Origin: Brevibacterium spongiae
GTDB lineage: Bacteria; Actinomycetota; Actinomycetes; Actinomycetales; Brevibacteriaceae
DNA length: 64,000 nucleotides
Direction: 5' to 3'
Assembly: GCF_026168515.1 (NCBI RefSeq)
Contig: NZ_CP093443.1
Coordinates: forward strand, 248,001 to 312,000
Below are positions 15,009 through 24,086 of this stretch, in pieces (positions within the stretch are counted from its first letter, which is position 1; every line of letters begins with the position of its first letter). The position numbers and the translations under genes were made by a program. Below the pieces are notes generated by a model, which saw only the letters and a list, made by a program, of their open reading frames with translations, was not told the origin of the DNA and made no database searches.

Positions 15009-16523
15009 ATGGATACTCTCATCGATCTGGGAGGCGGCTTCGCCTCGGCGCTGGAACCGGCCAGCCTCGCCTTCGCCCTCCTCGGCGTGCTCTTGGGCAC
15101 CGTGGTCGGGGTGCTGCCGGGCATCGGCCCGATCTCTGCGATCGCGATCCTCATCCCGGTGTCCTTCGGCATGGAGCCCGTGCATGGGCTGATCCTGCTC
15201 TGCGGCATCTACTACGGGTCCATGTACGGCGGTTCGATCACCGCCACACTCATCAAAACCCCAGGTGAGGTGGCCAGCGCGGTGACGGCCATCGAAGGCT
15301 ATGCGATGGCTCGCAAAGGCCGCGGCAAGGCGGCCCTGGCGACCGCGGCGATCGGCTCGTTCCTCGCCGGAACCCTCGCGATCATCGGTCTGACGTTCCT
15401 GTCGCCGGTGCTCGTGAAGTTGGCGAACGTCTTCGGCGCCACCGAGTACTTCCTGCTCATGGCTACGGCTCTGCTGCTGGCCTCGACGATGTCGGCGGGA
15501 TCGCGGACCAAGGCGCTCATCTCGATCTTCATCGGTCTCGCGGTCGGTCTCATCGGTCTGGACTTCCAAACCGGTCTGCCGCGGCAGACCTTCGGCATCG
15601 ACCTGCTCTCCGACGGGGTGGACTTCACGATCTTCGCGATGGCGCTCTTCGCCATCCCCGAGGCGATCCGCAACCTCGCGCTCGGGCGCGGAGCGAAGGA
15701 TGAGATCCAGAGCTTCGGCGAGGACAAGTGGATGACGAAGGAGGATTGGCAGCGCTCGGCCATGCCGTGGGCGCGCGGGTCGGTGCTCGGCTTCATCATC
15801 GGCATCCTGCCCGGTGTCGGACCCTCGCTGGCATCCTTCATGTCCTACATCATGGAGAAGCGGATCTCGAAGCGGAAGGACGAATTCGGGCACGGCGCCA
15901 TCGAAGGCGTGGCCGGTCCGGAAGCGGCGAACAATGCCGGAGTCGGCGGTGCGATGATCCCGCTGTTCAGCCTCGGCATCCCCGGTTCGGCGACGACGGC
16001 GCTGCTGCTGTTCGTGTTCACGATGTACGGACTGCAGCCCGGCCCGCTGATCTTCCGGGACGAGACCGGTCTGATCTGGACGATCATCGCGAGCATGTAC
16101 ATCGGCAACATCGCGCTCATCATCCTCAACCTGCCGCTGGTCGGGGTGTTCGTCAAACTGCTGAAGATGCCCAAAGAGATCCTCTTCTCAGCGATTCTGG
16201 TGCTCGTCGTCATCGGTGCCTATGCCATCGAGTTCAGCCTCTTCGGCCTGATGATGCTCGGCATCTTCGGTATCATCGGCTACCTCATGGAGAAGGGCGG
16301 GATCCCGCTGGCACCGGCGATCCTCGCGCTCGTGCTGGTTCCGCTGCTCGAGGACAACTTCCGCCGCATGCTCCAGATCTCCGGCGGATCATTCGCCCCG
16401 CTGGTCACTCGGCCGGTGTCGCTGTCGATCATCATCCTCATGGTTCTGGGGATCGTAGGACCGATCATCTTCCGTTGGTGGGTGAGCCGTCGCAGACTGC
16501 TCGCCGATGTGACCGTGGCCTGA
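15009..16523 (+). CDS. TTT transporter large membrane subunit, TctA family
   Basis: This 504-residue integral membrane protein has 11-12 helices and the TctA hallmarks: GVLPGIGPISAIAILIPVSFGMEP near residue 40, GIYYGSMYGGSITATLIKTPGE, GILPGVGPSLASFMSY (second half of the internal repeat) and GVAGPEAANNAGVGGAMIPLFSLGIPGS. It forms the channel of a secondary, cation-driven carboxylate importer with TctB and TctC. Length is as usual (about 500). The ATG follows GGGGACGG. Its cargo is probably the acid handled by the lyase and CoA-transferase upstream. Confidence 0.94.
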   Translation: MDTLIDLGGGFASALEPASLAFALLGVLLGTVVGVLPGIGPISAIAILIPVSFGMEPVHGLILLCGIYYGSMYGGSITATLIKTPGEVASAVTAIEGYAMARKGRGKAALATAAIGSFLAGTLAIIGLTFLSPVLVKLANVFGATEYFLLMATALLLASTMSAGSRTKALISIFIGLAVGLIGLDFQTGLPRQTFGIDLLSDGVDFTIFAMALFAIPEAIRNLALGRGAKDEIQSFGEDKWMTKEDWQRSAMPWARGSVLGFIIGILPGVGPSLASFMSYIMEKRISKRKDEFGHGAIEGVAGPEAANNAGVGGAMIPLFSLGIPGSATTALLLFVFTMYGLQPGPLIFRDETGLIWTIIASMYIGNIALIILNLPLVGVFVKLLKMPKEILFSAILVLVVIGAYAIEFSLFGLMMLGIFGIIGYLMEKGGIPLAPAILALVLVPLLEDNFRRMLQISGGSFAPLVTRPVSLSIIILMVLGIVGPIIFRWWVSRRRLLADVTVA

Positions 16524-16544
16524 GACGCCGAATTGAGGAGTTCA

Positions 16545-17246
16545 ATGAAGAGTTCACCAGAGAACCCGACCTCGGAAGTCGGTGTCCTCGACCGCAGCGC
16601 CGCGATTCTCACAGCGCTGCAGGACCACCCGATGACCGCCGCCGAAGTGTGCCGACGGCTCGGCTATTCGAAGTCGACGACCTATCGGCTGCTGACCGAC
16701 CTGCGGGCGCACCGGTTCATCGTCCGCGACACGTCCGGGAACCTGCGGTTGGGCCCGTTCCCGGGCCGGCGCAGCATCGCCACGACCAATTCGGTGCTCG
16801 AGTATCTGCGGTCGATGACCGGAGAGTCCGTGCAGCTGTGGATCCGTGCCGGTGAGGATCGGGTGTGCGTGCGCAACGTCGAGGCCGACCACGAGCTGCG
16901 GGTCTCCCGCAGCGTCGGCACCGTGCTCCCGCTCGTCGACGGCGGATCGGGTGCACTTGCGCTGTGTGGGCCGGGCAGTCCGGCGGAGTTCTACGCGACG
17001 AAGCAGGCACGGGTGGCCGGGACCGCCTCGGCGAGTGTCGCCTTCACCGTCGGGACGGTCGTGTTCGCACTGTGCGTGTCCTATCCGCTGACCCGGGAGC
17101 CGGAGAACGTCGCCGGGGCGTTCCGCACCCTGCTCACCCAGGCCGCCGGCGAGCTGGCGTCGCTGCTCGACGGCAGCGAGGAACTCGGAGTGCTGCGCGA
17201 CATCGCTCGTTTGGCCCTCGGCGCGCAGAAGGCGGCAGGGGAGTAG
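16545..17246 (+). CDS. IclR family transcriptional regulator
   Basis: The 233-residue regulator has a winged helix (residues about 15-70: VLDRSAAILTALQDHPMTAAEVCRRLGYSKSTTYRLLTDL) and an IclR effector domain (SVQLWIRAGEDRVCVRNVEADHELR, VGTVLPLVDGGSGALALCG). The ATG at 16545 follows GAGGAG; the TTG at 16533 is less likely. It starts 21 bp after tctA and so is probably the last gene of the dicarboxylate operon and its local regulator, responding to an acid or CoA ester. The effector domain is slightly short and its C-terminal part contains the TASAS motif piece. Confidence 0.9.
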   Translation: MKSSPENPTSEVGVLDRSAAILTALQDHPMTAAEVCRRLGYSKSTTYRLLTDLRAHRFIVRDTSGNLRLGPFPGRRSIATTNSVLEYLRSMTGESVQLWIRAGEDRVCVRNVEADHELRVSRSVGTVLPLVDGGSGALALCGPGSPAEFYATKQARVAGTASASVAFTVGTVVFALCVSYPLTREPENVAGAFRTLLTQAAGELASLLDGSEELGVLRDIARLALGAQKAAGE

Positions 17247-17282
17247 GGGCGGCGGGGATCATGTGAGGGGGCTGATCTGGGG

Positions 17283-17657
17283 TCAGTCGAAGGGGCTGAG
17301 GGCGAATCGGCCCCACGCCAGGAAGAGCATGACGGCGAGGAAGATCAGGTCGCCGAGCAGGTTCCCGTATTCGGACCGGCGGATGCGTTCGGTCACGGCT
17401 CCTGCCATGTAGAGAGCCATGCCCGAGGCGGCCACCGGCACCAGCCAGGCAGTCGGAGTGAGCAGTCCGGGCAGGAAGAGTCCCAGCCCTCCGAGGACTT
17501 CGATGATGCCCATGAACTTCACTTTTCCTGGACTGAAGTCCGCCGGCCACTGCAGCTTCGCGGCGTATCTGTCGAATGACCAGGTGAGTTTGACGATGCC
17601 GCCGGCAGTGAACGCGATGGCGAAGATGCCGGCGACGATCCAGAGTGCGATGGACAT
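17283..17657 (-). CDS. DoxX family membrane protein
   Basis: The 124-residue protein has four transmembrane helices and the DoxX patterns AGGIVKLTW near residue 15 and FMGIIEVLGGLGLFLPGLL in helix 2. Small DoxX/DoxD-like proteins are linked to redox balance and thiol or oxidative stress in actinobacteria, but most have no proven reaction. The start at 17657 follows GGAG; an upstream ATG at 17708 would add a basic, unrelated stretch. It converges with iclR and is otherwise alone. Confidence 0.88.
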   Translation of the reverse strand: MSIALWIVAGIFAIAFTAGGIVKLTWSFDRYAAKLQWPADFSPGKVKFMGIIEVLGGLGLFLPGLLTPTAWLVPVAASGMALYMAGAVTERIRRSEYGNLLGDLIFLAVMLFLAWGRFALSPFD

Positions 17658-17870
17658 GATTCTCCGCTCTCCTCTGGCTCTCGGTGGTGAGGGGCGGAGG
17701 ATGCTCATCGGAATGCGACACGATCCGTGTCGTTAGCTGAACACCTTCGTGCCAGAGCGCCGCGGAGTCAACAGATCGACGAGACTCAAAGCAGTGCCCG
17801 CGTAGCCAGGGCGTGCCCCGTAGTCGGGGCGTGCCTCACAGAAAAGCCTCGCAGTCTCGGTCGTCCGGGT

Positions 17871-18563
17871 TCACTCGGTCGGCGGCTGGCCGAGGTAGAA
17901 GCCGGTGGTCCGGTCGGCGGCGGCGCGGGCTTCATCGGCCGGGGTGCCGGCGGCGATGGAGGCCTCACCCCAGCGGGTGCTGGAGGTCCGGACGAATTCC
18001 TGAGCCGGCGCCGAGGTGACCCATTCGTTTTCGTTCTCCGGTCGTCCCGTACCGGCCACGAGGTGGAAGGCGAGGCCGAGCAGGGACAGATCCCAGCCGA
18101 CTCCGGTGGCGCCGGGTCCGAACTGGGTCCAGAACTCCGCGCCAGCCTCGCCGCTGTGCGAGTGTTCGAGCGTGAACCGCGCGCCGGCGTCGGCTTCCGT
18201 GACGCGGACGGTGACATAGCTGATGCCGCCGGCGAACTCCCAGGTCAGCGAGTAGGAACTCAGCGGTTCGCACTTTTCGATCGTGCCCGAGGCGTTGCCT
18301 TCGATCGCGTAGCGGCCGCCGAGTTCGAGATCGCCGGAGACCGGGGCGAACCAGCGTTCGAGTCGGGCCGGATCCGTGCAGGCGTCCCAGAGGTCGGCGA
18401 CGGTGGTCGGGTAGGTCTGGCTGATCGTCTGAACGGTGTGCTGCGTGTCGCCCTCGATGCTGATGCTCAATCCCCGGTCGACGACGTCGGCCTGAGCGGC
18501 GAGGACCTCGATTTCGGTCGGTGTCGCCGAATCGGTCGGGCCGGCGGATTCGTTGGTGTTCAT
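17871..18563 (-). CDS. SRPBCC/AHSA1 domain protein
   Basis: This 230-residue protein contains an activator-of-Hsp90 (AHSA1)-type START fold: QTISQTYPTTVADLWDACTDPARLERWFAPVSGDLELGGRY, then GTIEKCEPLSSYSLTWEF, and VTVRVTEADAGARFTLEHSH. Bacterial members bind hydrophobic ligands in a cavity; the ligand is unknown. It begins inside the stop of the ArsR gene (4-bp overlap) after AGGAGAAG, the common ArsR-SRPBCC arrangement. The repressor therefore probably controls it. A final 60-residue part (QEFVRTSSTRWGEAS on) extends beyond the core domain. Confidence 0.9.
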   Translation of the reverse strand: MNTNESAGPTDSATPTEIEVLAAQADVVDRGLSISIEGDTQHTVQTISQTYPTTVADLWDACTDPARLERWFAPVSGDLELGGRYAIEGNASGTIEKCEPLSSYSLTWEFAGGISYVTVRVTEADAGARFTLEHSHSGEAGAEFWTQFGPGATGVGWDLSLLGLAFHLVAGTGRPENENEWVTSAPAQEFVRTSSTRWGEASIAAGTPADEARAAADRTTGFYLGQPPTE

Positions 18564-18991
18564 GGCTTCTCCTGTGTGGTGTCCGGTGATGTCGGCGGCT
18601 GTGCTGTGTCGGTGTCGCTGTCCGCGTCGGTGGTGTCGGTATCCGTGGTTCGGTGATCCTCGGCGATACGTCGCTGCCGCTTCCCGCGCGCGATCTCGGT
18701 CGAGAGCGCGTCGAGGCGTGGAGCCCAGAAGCGACGGAAGGGGGTGAGCCATTCGTCGACGCTGCGCAGCGGTGCCGCTTCCAAGGAGTAGAGGCGGCGG
18801 GTGCCTTCGGCGCGACGCGCGGTGAACCCGGCCTCGCGGAGGACTCTGAGGTGTTGGGAGACGGCTGGCTGACTGATGGCGAATTCCTCGCCGATGGCAT
18901 CGACGATCTCACCTGCGGTCAGTTCCGCGTCGGCGAGGAGCTCGAGGATTCGCCTGCGAACAGGATCCCCGAGGATGTCGAATGCGTGCAT
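18560..18991 (-). CDS. ArsR family winged-helix repressor
   Basis: The 143-residue regulator has the ArsR fold at residues 1-85: FDILGDPVRRRILELLADAELTAGEIVDAIGEEFAISQPAVSQHLRVLREAGFTARRAEGTRRLYSL. There is no CxC metal site, so it is a non-metal ArsR as usual for partners of AHSA1 proteins. The last 40 residues are Asp/Thr-rich and disordered. It starts six bases after a TATACT box and so is probably leaderless, and a palindromic operator covers its promoter. Autorepression with the downstream SRPBCC gene is likely. Confidence 0.92.
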   Translation of the reverse strand: MHAFDILGDPVRRRILELLADAELTAGEIVDAIGEEFAISQPAVSQHLRVLREAGFTARRAEGTRRLYSLEAAPLRSVDEWLTPFRRFWAPRLDALSTEIARGKRQRRIAEDHRTTDTDTTDADSDTDTAQPPTSPDTTQEKP

Positions 18992-18997
18992 GGATTC

Positions 18998-19025
18998 AGT
19001 ATAAGTGCAGACTTATATAAGTCAA
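18998..19025 (-). promoter_or_regulatory. arsR promoter with overlapping palindromic operator
   Basis: On the minus strand TTGACT (19025-19020) and TATACT (19003-18998) are spaced by 16 bases, with the ATG six bases on. Between and over them, ATAAGT GCAG ACTTAT (19001-19016) and ACTTATATAAGT (19011-19022) are perfect inverted repeats that share the middle half-site. A repressor bound here would block RNA polymerase. Confidence 0.72.
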
Positions 19026-19240
19026 TGGTGAGATTGGGGCAAGAATTATACGGCCTAAAAGAATCCTGTCTTCAGGGGACTTGATCAGATGAATATCCCG
19101 GAGGTTCGGAGTATTCTACGAGTTTTAGTCTCATAATCGGTCTAGCCGCCCTTAATGATCTGATGTATATTCGTTTTGTGGTGCAGCACAAGGCAGTGTT
19201 GCCATCGCAACAATTTGCTCCGGCTTCTGATTGGAAATCC

Positions 19241-21322
19241 ATGAAACGACTGGGAGTTGACGTCGGCGGTACCTTCACCGATCTGGTCCTGTGGGACGAC
19301 GACGGCACGATCACAGTACACAAGACTCCATCTACATCCGATGATCCATCCGTGGGGACTATGGACGGGATATCGGAACTCGCTCGTAAGGCAGAGGCAG
19401 ATCCGGCCAGCATCGAAATGTTCTTTCACGGAACGACAGTGGCAACCAATATCGTTCTTGAACACAACGGTGATGACGTCGGAATGATCACGACCGAAGG
19501 ATTTCGAGATCTCCTGCACATCGCTCGGAAGAAGCGACCGCTCAACTATTCGAACTATCAAGAACTTCCGTGGCAGAAGTGGCAGCTCGTCCCGCGTCGA
19601 AATAGGCGGACGGTGTCGGAAAGAATCGATGCGTCCGGAGCGGTACTCACTGGATTAGACGAAGATGCAGTTCGTCAGGAAGTGCGACTGTTGCGCGAGC
19701 GCGGCGTAGCCGCGATCGCTGTTGCATTTCTTCATGCGTACCGAAATCCGACTCATGAGCTCCGTGTGAAAGAGATCATTCAGGAAGAGTATCCCGAAGT
19801 GTTCATTTCTCTGTCGAGCGAAGTGGCTAGTCAGTACAGAGAGTATGAACGGTTCTCGACCACCGCGCTCAATGCGTTCGTCGGCCCCAAAACATCGAAT
19901 TACATTGCTCGACTCGTGGAGAAGGCCAGCGAGGCCGGAATCAGCGATGATGTCCATCTGATGACTTCCGCGGGTGGTCTTGTCACGGCCCGCAGTGCCA
20001 GAGAGACTCCGGTTCTCCTCCTGACCAGTGGAGTAGTTGCAGGCTTGATCGGCGGCTGTGCGATCGGTGAAGCGTCAGGATATCCCAGCGTCATCACTCT
20101 GGACGTGGGCGGAACTTCTGCAGATGTGGGGGTAGCTCCGAACGGTCGTCTACGTATGAAACATCTGCTGGACACCCGAATCGGGGATTACCACGCCATG
20201 GTGCCTATGGCAGAAGTGGATACCATCGGCGCTGGCGGCGGATCGATCGCCTCGATCGATGAGGGCGGAATGTTCCGAGTTGGGCCACGAAGCGCGGGTG
20301 CTGTTCCCGGTCCGGCCTGTTTCGGCAAGGGCGGGACAGAACCAACATCAACAGACGCTATGGTCGTTCTCGGCTGGTTGCGAGAGAAGAGCTTTTTATC
20401 GGGGACCATGACCGTCCGGCCCGAGCTCGCAGCTGCTGCAATCTGTGAACATATTGCAGAGCCTCTTGAAACAAGCCTTGAGAAAGCTGCAATGGGTATT
20501 TTCACCGTCCTTGCCCACTCCATGACTGAAGCCATTAGCCTCCATTCGGTTCGCAAGGGCTACGATCCACGTGACTTCTCGCTCGTCGCAGAGGGCGGAG
20601 CGGGACCTCTGTTCGCCTGGCACATTGCCAAGCAGCTAAATATTCCTCGGGTCATCGTTCCCATGCATCCTGGAATCACCTCAGCAGTTGGGTTGCTTGC
20701 CACTGACATCAGATATGAGGTTCCCACCACGGCTTGGACTTCGTCAGATGACGCAGACATCGAACTGCTGGCGCGAGAGATCGATCAGCTTTCGACTCAG
20801 GCTGAGAAGCAGTTGCAAGCTGACGGATTCTCGGATGAACAAGTCAGCCTGGAGCGGAGTGTTGATTGCCGGTATGTCGGTCAGGGTTATGAACTGAGAG
20901 TTCAAGCCCCCAGCGGCCCAATTGATACAGAGTGGGTCCAGAAGGTGGCGCAAGCGTTCCACGAGCTACATGGCCGCATGTATTCACAGCGATTCGATGA
21001 TAAGGCCGTTCAGCTCGTCAATGTTCGCGTTACCGGGATCGGAGCAGTCCCACAGATCAAACTTCCAGAAATCGCAGTTGGCGGAACGGACGCTTCCGAG
21101 GCCCTTGTGACGACAACCCAGATGTTGATCTGGACTGACGATGCAGGCGACCCAGAGTGGGTCGACGCTCCCGTCTACTCTCGACAACTCCTGAAGGCGG
21201 GCAACGAGATCGAAGGACCGGCGATTGTCGAGCAATTCGACTCCACAACAGTCATCGGAACTGAGCAGAGAGCATCCGTCGATTCACTCGGCCACATCAT
21301 CATTGAAAGGAGCACGTCGTGA
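19241..21322 (+). CDS. hyuA: Hydantoinase/oxoprolinase subunit A
   Basis: This 693-residue soluble ATPase subunit opens with RLGVDVGGTFTDLVLWDDDG (nucleotide-binding phosphate-1 loop), has FFHGTTVATN, the central HyuA signature VITLDVGGTSADVGV, GAGGGSIASID, and the C-terminal domain of HyuA. With HyuB it cleaves a cyclic or acyl amide bond at the cost of ATP: hydantoins, 5-oxoproline or caprolactam in known members. The start at 19241 matches the family N-terminus; an in-frame ATG at 19163 would add 26 residues. The ribosome site (GGAAAT) is weak. Base composition is near 55 percent GC in sampled lines, lower than in the flanking genes, which suggests transfer. Confidence 0.9.
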   Translation: MKRLGVDVGGTFTDLVLWDDDGTITVHKTPSTSDDPSVGTMDGISELARKAEADPASIEMFFHGTTVATNIVLEHNGDDVGMITTEGFRDLLHIARKKRPLNYSNYQELPWQKWQLVPRRNRRTVSERIDASGAVLTGLDEDAVRQEVRLLRERGVAAIAVAFLHAYRNPTHELRVKEIIQEEYPEVFISLSSEVASQYREYERFSTTALNAFVGPKTSNYIARLVEKASEAGISDDVHLMTSAGGLVTARSARETPVLLLTSGVVAGLIGGCAIGEASGYPSVITLDVGGTSADVGVAPNGRLRMKHLLDTRIGDYHAMVPMAEVDTIGAGGGSIASIDEGGMFRVGPRSAGAVPGPACFGKGGTEPTSTDAMVVLGWLREKSFLSGTMTVRPELAAAAICEHIAEPLETSLEKAAMGIFTVLAHSMTEAISLHSVRKGYDPRDFSLVAEGGAGPLFAWHIAKQLNIPRVIVPMHPGITSAVGLLATDIRYEVPTTAWTSSDDADIELLAREIDQLSTQAEKQLQADGFSDEQVSLERSVDCRYVGQGYELRVQAPSGPIDTEWVQKVAQAFHELHGRMYSQRFDDKAVQLVNVRVTGIGAVPQIKLPEIAVGGTDASEALVTTTQMLIWTDDAGDPEWVDAPVYSRQLLKAGNEIEGPAIVEQFDSTTVIGTEQRASVDSLGHIIIERSTS

Positions 21323-23139
21323 GCAAAGCTGCAATGCCGAAATCTGGCGTCTCACTAGCGCCGGAAGCAGTTCGCACATGGAACTCTGTCGAAGTCGATC
21401 CGATTACCTTGCGAGTGATCGGTGGAGCACTCGATTCCATGGCCAAAGAAATGGCCCAGGTCCTTTACCGAATGGCGTATTCGAGTCTCATCCGGGAATC
21501 GGAAGACCTCGGGGCAGGCATTTTCGATGTCAGCGGGCGCGAACTGTGCGAATCTGACTCGACCCCCATGCACTGTGGTTCGATACCCGCATACATCAAA
21601 GGGGTGAACAGACGATTGGCCGGCACGTACAAGCCGGGTGATGTCATCCTGCACAACCATCCGTACCATGGAGCCGCGCACTCACCGGACTATGGAATCG
21701 TCATCCCGATCTTCTGGAACGATGAACACATCGGTTTCGCCGGATGCACAGGACACGTGTCTGACATCGGCGGAAACTTCCCAGGCCTGTGTATGGATGT
21801 CGTCGATGTATGGGCTGAAGGCAAGCTTATGGACTCGATGAAGATCTACGACGGCGGTGTGCGGAACGACATGCTCATTCAGCACATCCTCGATAACGTA
21901 CGTACTCCGGAGCAGAACCGAGGCGATTTGGAAGCGCTCATCTCATGCGCTCGGATCGGAGAACGCCGATTCCTCGAGCTTCTTGAGGGATACGGGCTCG
22001 ATACAGTCATGAGCGCCAGCGAAACGTGGATGAGCTATTCAGAGACGATGCTTCGCAACCGGATCAAGGAGCTTCCGAATGGCAGCTACGAGGCACCGGT
22101 CGGCTACCTGGATGACGACGGCAAGAACCGAGGCGTCCCGCTCAAAGTCTCTGTCCGCGTTGACATTGAAGACGACGAGGTGCTTATTGATCTCACCGGC
22201 TCGAACGAACAGGTGCCGACTGCCTTCAACGTGCCATTCGAGGGGTCGGTTCTGCCTGTGGCCGTCAGTGCCATTCGAACAATTCTTCTAGATGAAGAAA
22301 CCACGCAGGAATATGTGCCCCAGAACGACGGCTGCTTCCGCCCAGTGAGGGCATACGCGCCAGAGGGAACGATCTTCAATCCGGATTTCCCGGCATCGTG
22401 TTTTGCTCGCTTTTCCCAGGTCAATCGAGTATTCGACTCAATCAACTTGGCTCTCGCGCCGATCCTCCCTGATCACGCCATAGCCGGCTCCTCATCAGCG
22501 TTGTGCGCAATAGCGTACTCAGGAGTGGCGGAAGACGGCGAGAGCTATTGGGTATATATCGAGATCAACGAAGGCTCCTATGGTGGGCGCAATGGTCGAG
22601 ACGGGATGGACGCCGTCGATGCTCTCATGGCCAACACGAGAAACAACCCGATCGAAGAACTCGAGCTCAACCATGCAATGAGAGCAGAGCGATACGAATT
22701 GAGAGACGAATCCCCTGCACCGGGACGATGGCGTGGAGGCATAGGCAGTGTGCGACGTTGGCTGATGATGACGGATACTTTTCTCGGCTCCGAAGCGGAC
22801 AATCGCAGCGATGCACCTGCGGGCGCATTGGGCGGAGCAGACGGAAGATCTGGATCTTTTGTCCGCAATCCCGGAACCGACCGAGAAGAAGTGCTGTACT
22901 CGAAGGTCACGCAAGAAGTAGTGCATGCGGGAGACACACTTGAGATTCGTATGCCTTCAGGCGGCGGCTTCGGAAATCCATTCGAGCGCGACCCGTTCGC
23001 GGTTCTCCACGATGTCTGGGACGAATATCTGACGGCCGAAGAGGCTGAACGTGACTACGGAGTTGTCGTTGATACTGAACGATGGGTCGTTGACGACGAA
23101 GCGACCGAACGACTCCGCAACGGGGCGAAAATGAGCTGA
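21319..23139 (+). CDS. hyuB: Hydantoinase/oxoprolinase subunit B
   Basis: The 606-residue protein is a complete HyuB: DPITLRVIGGALDSMAKEMAQVLYRMAYSSLIRESEDLGAGIFD at the start, CTGHVSDIGG for the metal-binding HVxDIGG, and a glycine-rich C-terminus ending IRMPSGGGFGNP. It partners HyuA, forming the catalytic metal-dependent half. It begins with GTG overlapping the hyuA stop by four bases, after AAGGAG. Like hyuA it has lower GC and less biased codons than the rest of the window. Its convergent neighbour is a GntR gene, separated by a strong hairpin. Confidence 0.91.
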   Translation: MSKAAMPKSGVSLAPEAVRTWNSVEVDPITLRVIGGALDSMAKEMAQVLYRMAYSSLIRESEDLGAGIFDVSGRELCESDSTPMHCGSIPAYIKGVNRRLAGTYKPGDVILHNHPYHGAAHSPDYGIVIPIFWNDEHIGFAGCTGHVSDIGGNFPGLCMDVVDVWAEGKLMDSMKIYDGGVRNDMLIQHILDNVRTPEQNRGDLEALISCARIGERRFLELLEGYGLDTVMSASETWMSYSETMLRNRIKELPNGSYEAPVGYLDDDGKNRGVPLKVSVRVDIEDDEVLIDLTGSNEQVPTAFNVPFEGSVLPVAVSAIRTILLDEETTQEYVPQNDGCFRPVRAYAPEGTIFNPDFPASCFARFSQVNRVFDSINLALAPILPDHAIAGSSSALCAIAYSGVAEDGESYWVYIEINEGSYGGRNGRDGMDAVDALMANTRNNPIEELELNHAMRAERYELRDESPAPGRWRGGIGSVRRWLMMTDTFLGSEADNRSDAPAGALGGADGRSGSFVRNPGTDREEVLYSKVTQEVVHAGDTLEIRMPSGGGFGNPFERDPFAVLHDVWDEYLTAEEAERDYGVVVDTERWVVDDEATERLRNGAKMS

Positions 23140-23160
23140 ACGCTTACATCTACACACAGG

Positions 23161-23195
23161 TTGAGGGGCGTCCGGTAAAGCCAGACGCCCCTCAA
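23161..23195. terminator. Bidirectional terminator between hyuB and gntR
   Basis: TTGAGGGGCGTC and GACGCCCCTCAA form perfect 12-bp arms around an 11-base loop, midway between convergent genes. Confidence 0.82.
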
Positions 23196-23204
23196 GCTAT
23201 GTCG

Positions 23205-23894
23205 TCAGAGTCCGCGGCTACGGTAGTAGTCCGACACGGAGTCAAGATGCCGGCGCATCAAAGACATCGCTTCCATGGAATCACGGCGAACTATCGCGTC
23301 GAAGAGTGCTGAGTGATCATGGCTCACGCTGGAGCCGATGTTTGCGGCAGCATTGGCTTCGCCGACGATGTTCTGCAGCGCGTTGAACAGAGGAATCGTC
23401 ACGACCTCGAGCAAGGGGTTATGAGCCGCCTCGACTATCTGCTGGTGGAAGGTCGAATGGCTGGAGAACGACGACTCCTCGCTGCGTAGGCTCGGATCCG
23501 AGTTCCGCAGCTTGTCCAAGTCCTCGTCGGTTCGTCTGGAGGCGGCATAGCCAGCCGCTGGCACTTCGGTGACGTGCCGGATCTCCATGAGGTCGTCGAT
23601 TGAGATCGAGTCGGAGGACGCCAGGAGAGTGACGCCGACCTCCAACTGCGAACCCAAGTGCCCGACAGTCGGTATCGTGACGAATGTGCCTCCGTTGACC
23701 CCGCGGACGCTTCTGACCAGGTGTTCGCTCGACAGCGTTCGCAGAGCTTCGCGGATGGTGCTCTGTCCCACCGCATAGGCCTCGCGGAGGTCGGCGTCCG
23801 AGGGCAACCGAGAGCCGGGAGCGAAAGTTCCGTCGAGGATCTTCCGACGAATCTTCTCCGCGACGACGGCGTAAGCGGTCTTTGACTCAACCAT
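23205..23894 (-). CDS. GntR family regulator, FadR/FCD subfamily
   Basis: The 229-residue protein has a GntR winged helix (VVAEKIRRKILDGTFAPGSRLPSDADLREAYAVGQSTIREALRTLSSEHLV, residues 10-60) and an all-helical FCD effector domain in which MEIRHVTEVPAAGYAA, STFHQQIVEAAHNPLL and SHDHSALFDAIVRRD carry the Asp/His residues that hold a metal and a carboxylate ligand in the family. It lies downstream of the amidase-to-citE operon on the same strand, 192 bp behind it, and is a good candidate regulator of that operon or of hyuAB. AGGA lies before the ATG. Confidence 0.9.
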   Translation of the reverse strand: MVESKTAYAVVAEKIRRKILDGTFAPGSRLPSDADLREAYAVGQSTIREALRTLSSEHLVRSVRGVNGGTFVTIPTVGHLGSQLEVGVTLLASSDSISIDDLMEIRHVTEVPAAGYAASRRTDEDLDKLRNSDPSLRSEESSFSSHSTFHQQIVEAAHNPLLEVVTIPLFNALQNIVGEANAAANIGSSVSHDHSALFDAIVRRDSMEAMSLMRRHLDSVSDYYRSRGL

Positions 23895-24086
23895 CTGAGG
23901 TCCTGTCCGTCACACGGTTGAGGCGGGCGCACTTGGGCATTCTGTCTACTCTCCTTGCCAGGCTTGTCGAACCGGTCGTCGGCAGCCGAAGACGATTGCC
24001 TGTGATGCCATGCTAGTGCGATTGTTGCTGGCAGACCGCGTAGCGTGTGGCAAAACCGTGTCGGAAGGCAATGGCGGCGTTGCAGG

